The notes beneath the pieces are model-generated. The model saw nothing but the letters and a program-made list of their open reading frames with translations. It ran no database searches and was not told the origin of the DNA. The translations under genes were made by a program, and so were the position numbers. DNA of 64,000 nucleotides from Paraglaciecola mesophila KMM 241 (lineage in GTDB: Bacteria; Pseudomonadota; Gammaproteobacteria; Enterobacterales; Alteromonadaceae), in NCBI RefSeq assembly GCF_000315015.1, contig NZ_BAEP01000041.1, positions 1-64,000 on the forward strand, in the 5' to 3' direction. Shown here piece after piece: positions 62,828 through 64,000 of the stretch; position 1 is the stretch's first letter; every line of letters begins with the position of its first letter.

Positions 62828-64000
62828 ATGACTCATACTTTACCAACGCAAAATGTGTTCAAACGCTTCGCCGTTTACCTCAAAGACTTCAAGCTTGCCT
62901 TTGGTGTAGCGATTATTGGCATGGTCGGGTATTCCCTGATCGATGCTTATGTTATCTCCTTGCTGCAACCTATTATTGATGGCAATGGGGGAAAGTGGGA
63001 TTACGATTATCTGCGCTTAGCCGCTTATTTTGTTATCCCCGTTTTTATCGCCCGTGGCATATTTAATTTTATGGGTACCTATACCTTGTCTTGGATATCA
63101 AGCCAGGTGGTGATGAAAATGCGCGAGCAATTGTTTCATCAGTACATGCATTTGCCTGTTGAGTTTCATGATCATCACCCTTCGGGGCAACTTATCTCAA
63201 AAGTAATTTACGATACCGAGCAAGTAGCAGGCGCGGCTGGCAAGGCGTTTCTAACCCTTGTAAGAGAAGGGGCGTTGGTCTTTGGCTTGTTATTTTGGAT
63301 GTTCTATCATTCTTGGCAGTTGTCAGTAGTTTTTATTCTGATTGGCCCGCTTGTGGCCATGATTGTATCTATTGTGAGCAAGCGATTTCGCCTGGTAAGT
63401 AAAAACATTCAGCAAGCGATGGGGAACTTAACCTCCTCTGCGGAGCAAATTATTAAGGGCCACAAAGTGGTATTGATGTTTGGCGGGCAAGATTTGGAAG
63501 CCTCGCGTTTCGCTAAAAAGAATAACAATAATCGCCAGCAGAATATGAAGCTGGTGATTGCGCAAATCCTCAGTGTGTCATCGATTCAAGTGATTGCCTC
63601 TGTTGCACTTGCCGTCGTGTTATACATCTCTAGTAAACCTAATTTCATCACTGATTTAACCCCTGGAACGTTTGTAACCGTCGTGGTGGCTATGACCATG
63701 CTACTTAAACCGTTGAAACAGCTCACCACGGTAAATAGTGAGTTTCAAAAAGGCATGGCTGCTTGCGTAAGTATCTTTTCAGTGCTGGACAACGCCATCG
63801 AAAAAGACACTGGCAGCAAAGTACTAGACAAAGCCAAGGGCAAATTAGAGTTTAGAGACGTGACCTTTCATTACCCCAATAAAGAAGAGGCCGCGTTATC
63901 AGATATGTCATTTACGGTAGAGCCAGGAAAAACCTTTGCTCTGGTAGGGCGTTCTGGTAGCGGTAAATCAACCATATCGAGCCTATTAACTCGCTTTTAT
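62828..64000 (+). CDS. msbA: Lipid A export ATP-binding/permease protein MsbA (cut by window end)
   Basis: The first 391 codons of an ABC exporter that flips lipid A-core across the inner membrane. It starts MTHTLPTQNVFKRFAVYLKDFK, with a six-helix transmembrane domain (about 20-320) that includes ISSQVVMKMREQLFHQYMHLPVEFHDHHPSGQLISKVIYDTEQVA, then the nucleotide-binding domain beginning LEFRDVTFHYPNKEEAALSDMSF and Walker A LVGRSGSGKSTISSLL (about 374-389). The window ends just after Walker A, so the Q-loop, signature and Walker B cannot be checked. It lies directly downstream of comEC, the expected context. Confidence 0.95.
   Translation, partial: MTHTLPTQNVFKRFAVYLKDFKLAFGVAIIGMVGYSLIDAYVISLLQPIIDGNGGKWDYDYLRLAAYFVIPVFIARGIFNFMGTYTLSWISSQVVMKMREQLFHQYMHLPVEFHDHHPSGQLISKVIYDTEQVAGAAGKAFLTLVREGALVFGLLFWMFYHSWQLSVVFILIGPLVAMIVSIVSKRFRLVSKNIQQAMGNLTSSAEQIIKGHKVVLMFGGQDLEASRFAKKNNNNRQQNMKLVIAQILSVSSIQVIASVALAVVLYISSKPNFITDLTPGTFVTVVVAMTMLLKPLKQLTTVNSEFQKGMAACVSIFSVLDNAIEKDTGSKVLDKAKGKLEFRDVTFHYPNKEEAALSDMSFTVEPGKTFALVGRSGSGKSTISSLLTRFY

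Overview
The window reads as the chromosome of a marine gammaproteobacterium of the Alteromonadales. My best guess is an Alteromonadaceae member close to Paraglaciecola/Glaciecola. The guess rests on core-gene content and order (ssrA and smpB about 2 kb apart, ratA-rnfH, divergent ppsR/ppsA, recC-recB-recD, smc-zipA-ligA, comEC-msbA), on the tmRNA tag ANDENYALAA, and on a moderate A+T-leaning composition. I could not run any database search, so the genus is inference. No rRNA, tRNA, CRISPR array, insertion sequence or integrase is visible.

Layout. 1-1000: sparse region with one small STAS-like gene, next to the 3' end of tmRNA. 1009-6452: ssrA, a MerR regulator divergent from an Old-Yellow-Enzyme reductase with a textbook MerR-type promoter between them, smpB, ratA-rnfH, a DUF2461 gene and ppsR. 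6664-12733: ppsA, a small membrane protein, and a YdiJ-type FAD/Fe-S dehydrogenase. 12969-24324: metabolism and signalling, comprising a beta-CASP RNase, a CoA-transferase/GNAT fusion coupled to a class II deacetylase, a hybrid histidine kinase, two very small minus-strand genes, a quinone-reductase-like enzyme, a secreted MRJP-like beta-propeller and a peroxiredoxin.

24569-34262 is a tight recC-recB-recD operon with overlapping starts. RecB and RecD are longer than the E. coli proteins because of low-complexity insertions. 34251-39050, on the opposite strand and overlapping the recD tail, encodes a giant membrane protein of about 1600 residues. It has a Cache-like periplasmic region and a cytoplasmic C-terminal region that I cannot assign; it is the strongest candidate for something undescribed. 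39215-45839: DUF2750 and DUF6942-like genes, a CsdA-CsdE fusion, an isochorismatase-like hydrolase, a secreted NUP-family protein, DUF3565, and a SatD-DUF3307 operon preceded by three evenly spaced operator-like repeats. 45882-52279: a short 2OG-Fe(II) oxygenase, two diguanylate cyclases flanking a glycosyltransferase, a ketopantoate-reductase-like gene and cysZ. 52529-64000: smc-zipA-ligA-DUF3392, then DUF2062 divergent from comEC, then the start of msbA, cut by the window edge.

Functional themes: trans-translation (ssrA, smpB), gluconeogenic PEP synthesis with its regulator (ppsA, ppsR), double-strand break repair (recBCD), chromosome organisation, division and ligation (smc, zipA, ligA), sulfur mobilisation (csdA-csdE fusion, cysZ), DNA uptake and lipid A export (comEC, msbA), and c-di-GMP signalling. 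Starts were re-chosen by Shine-Dalgarno position and family alignment from memory wherever the longest frame looked over-extended.
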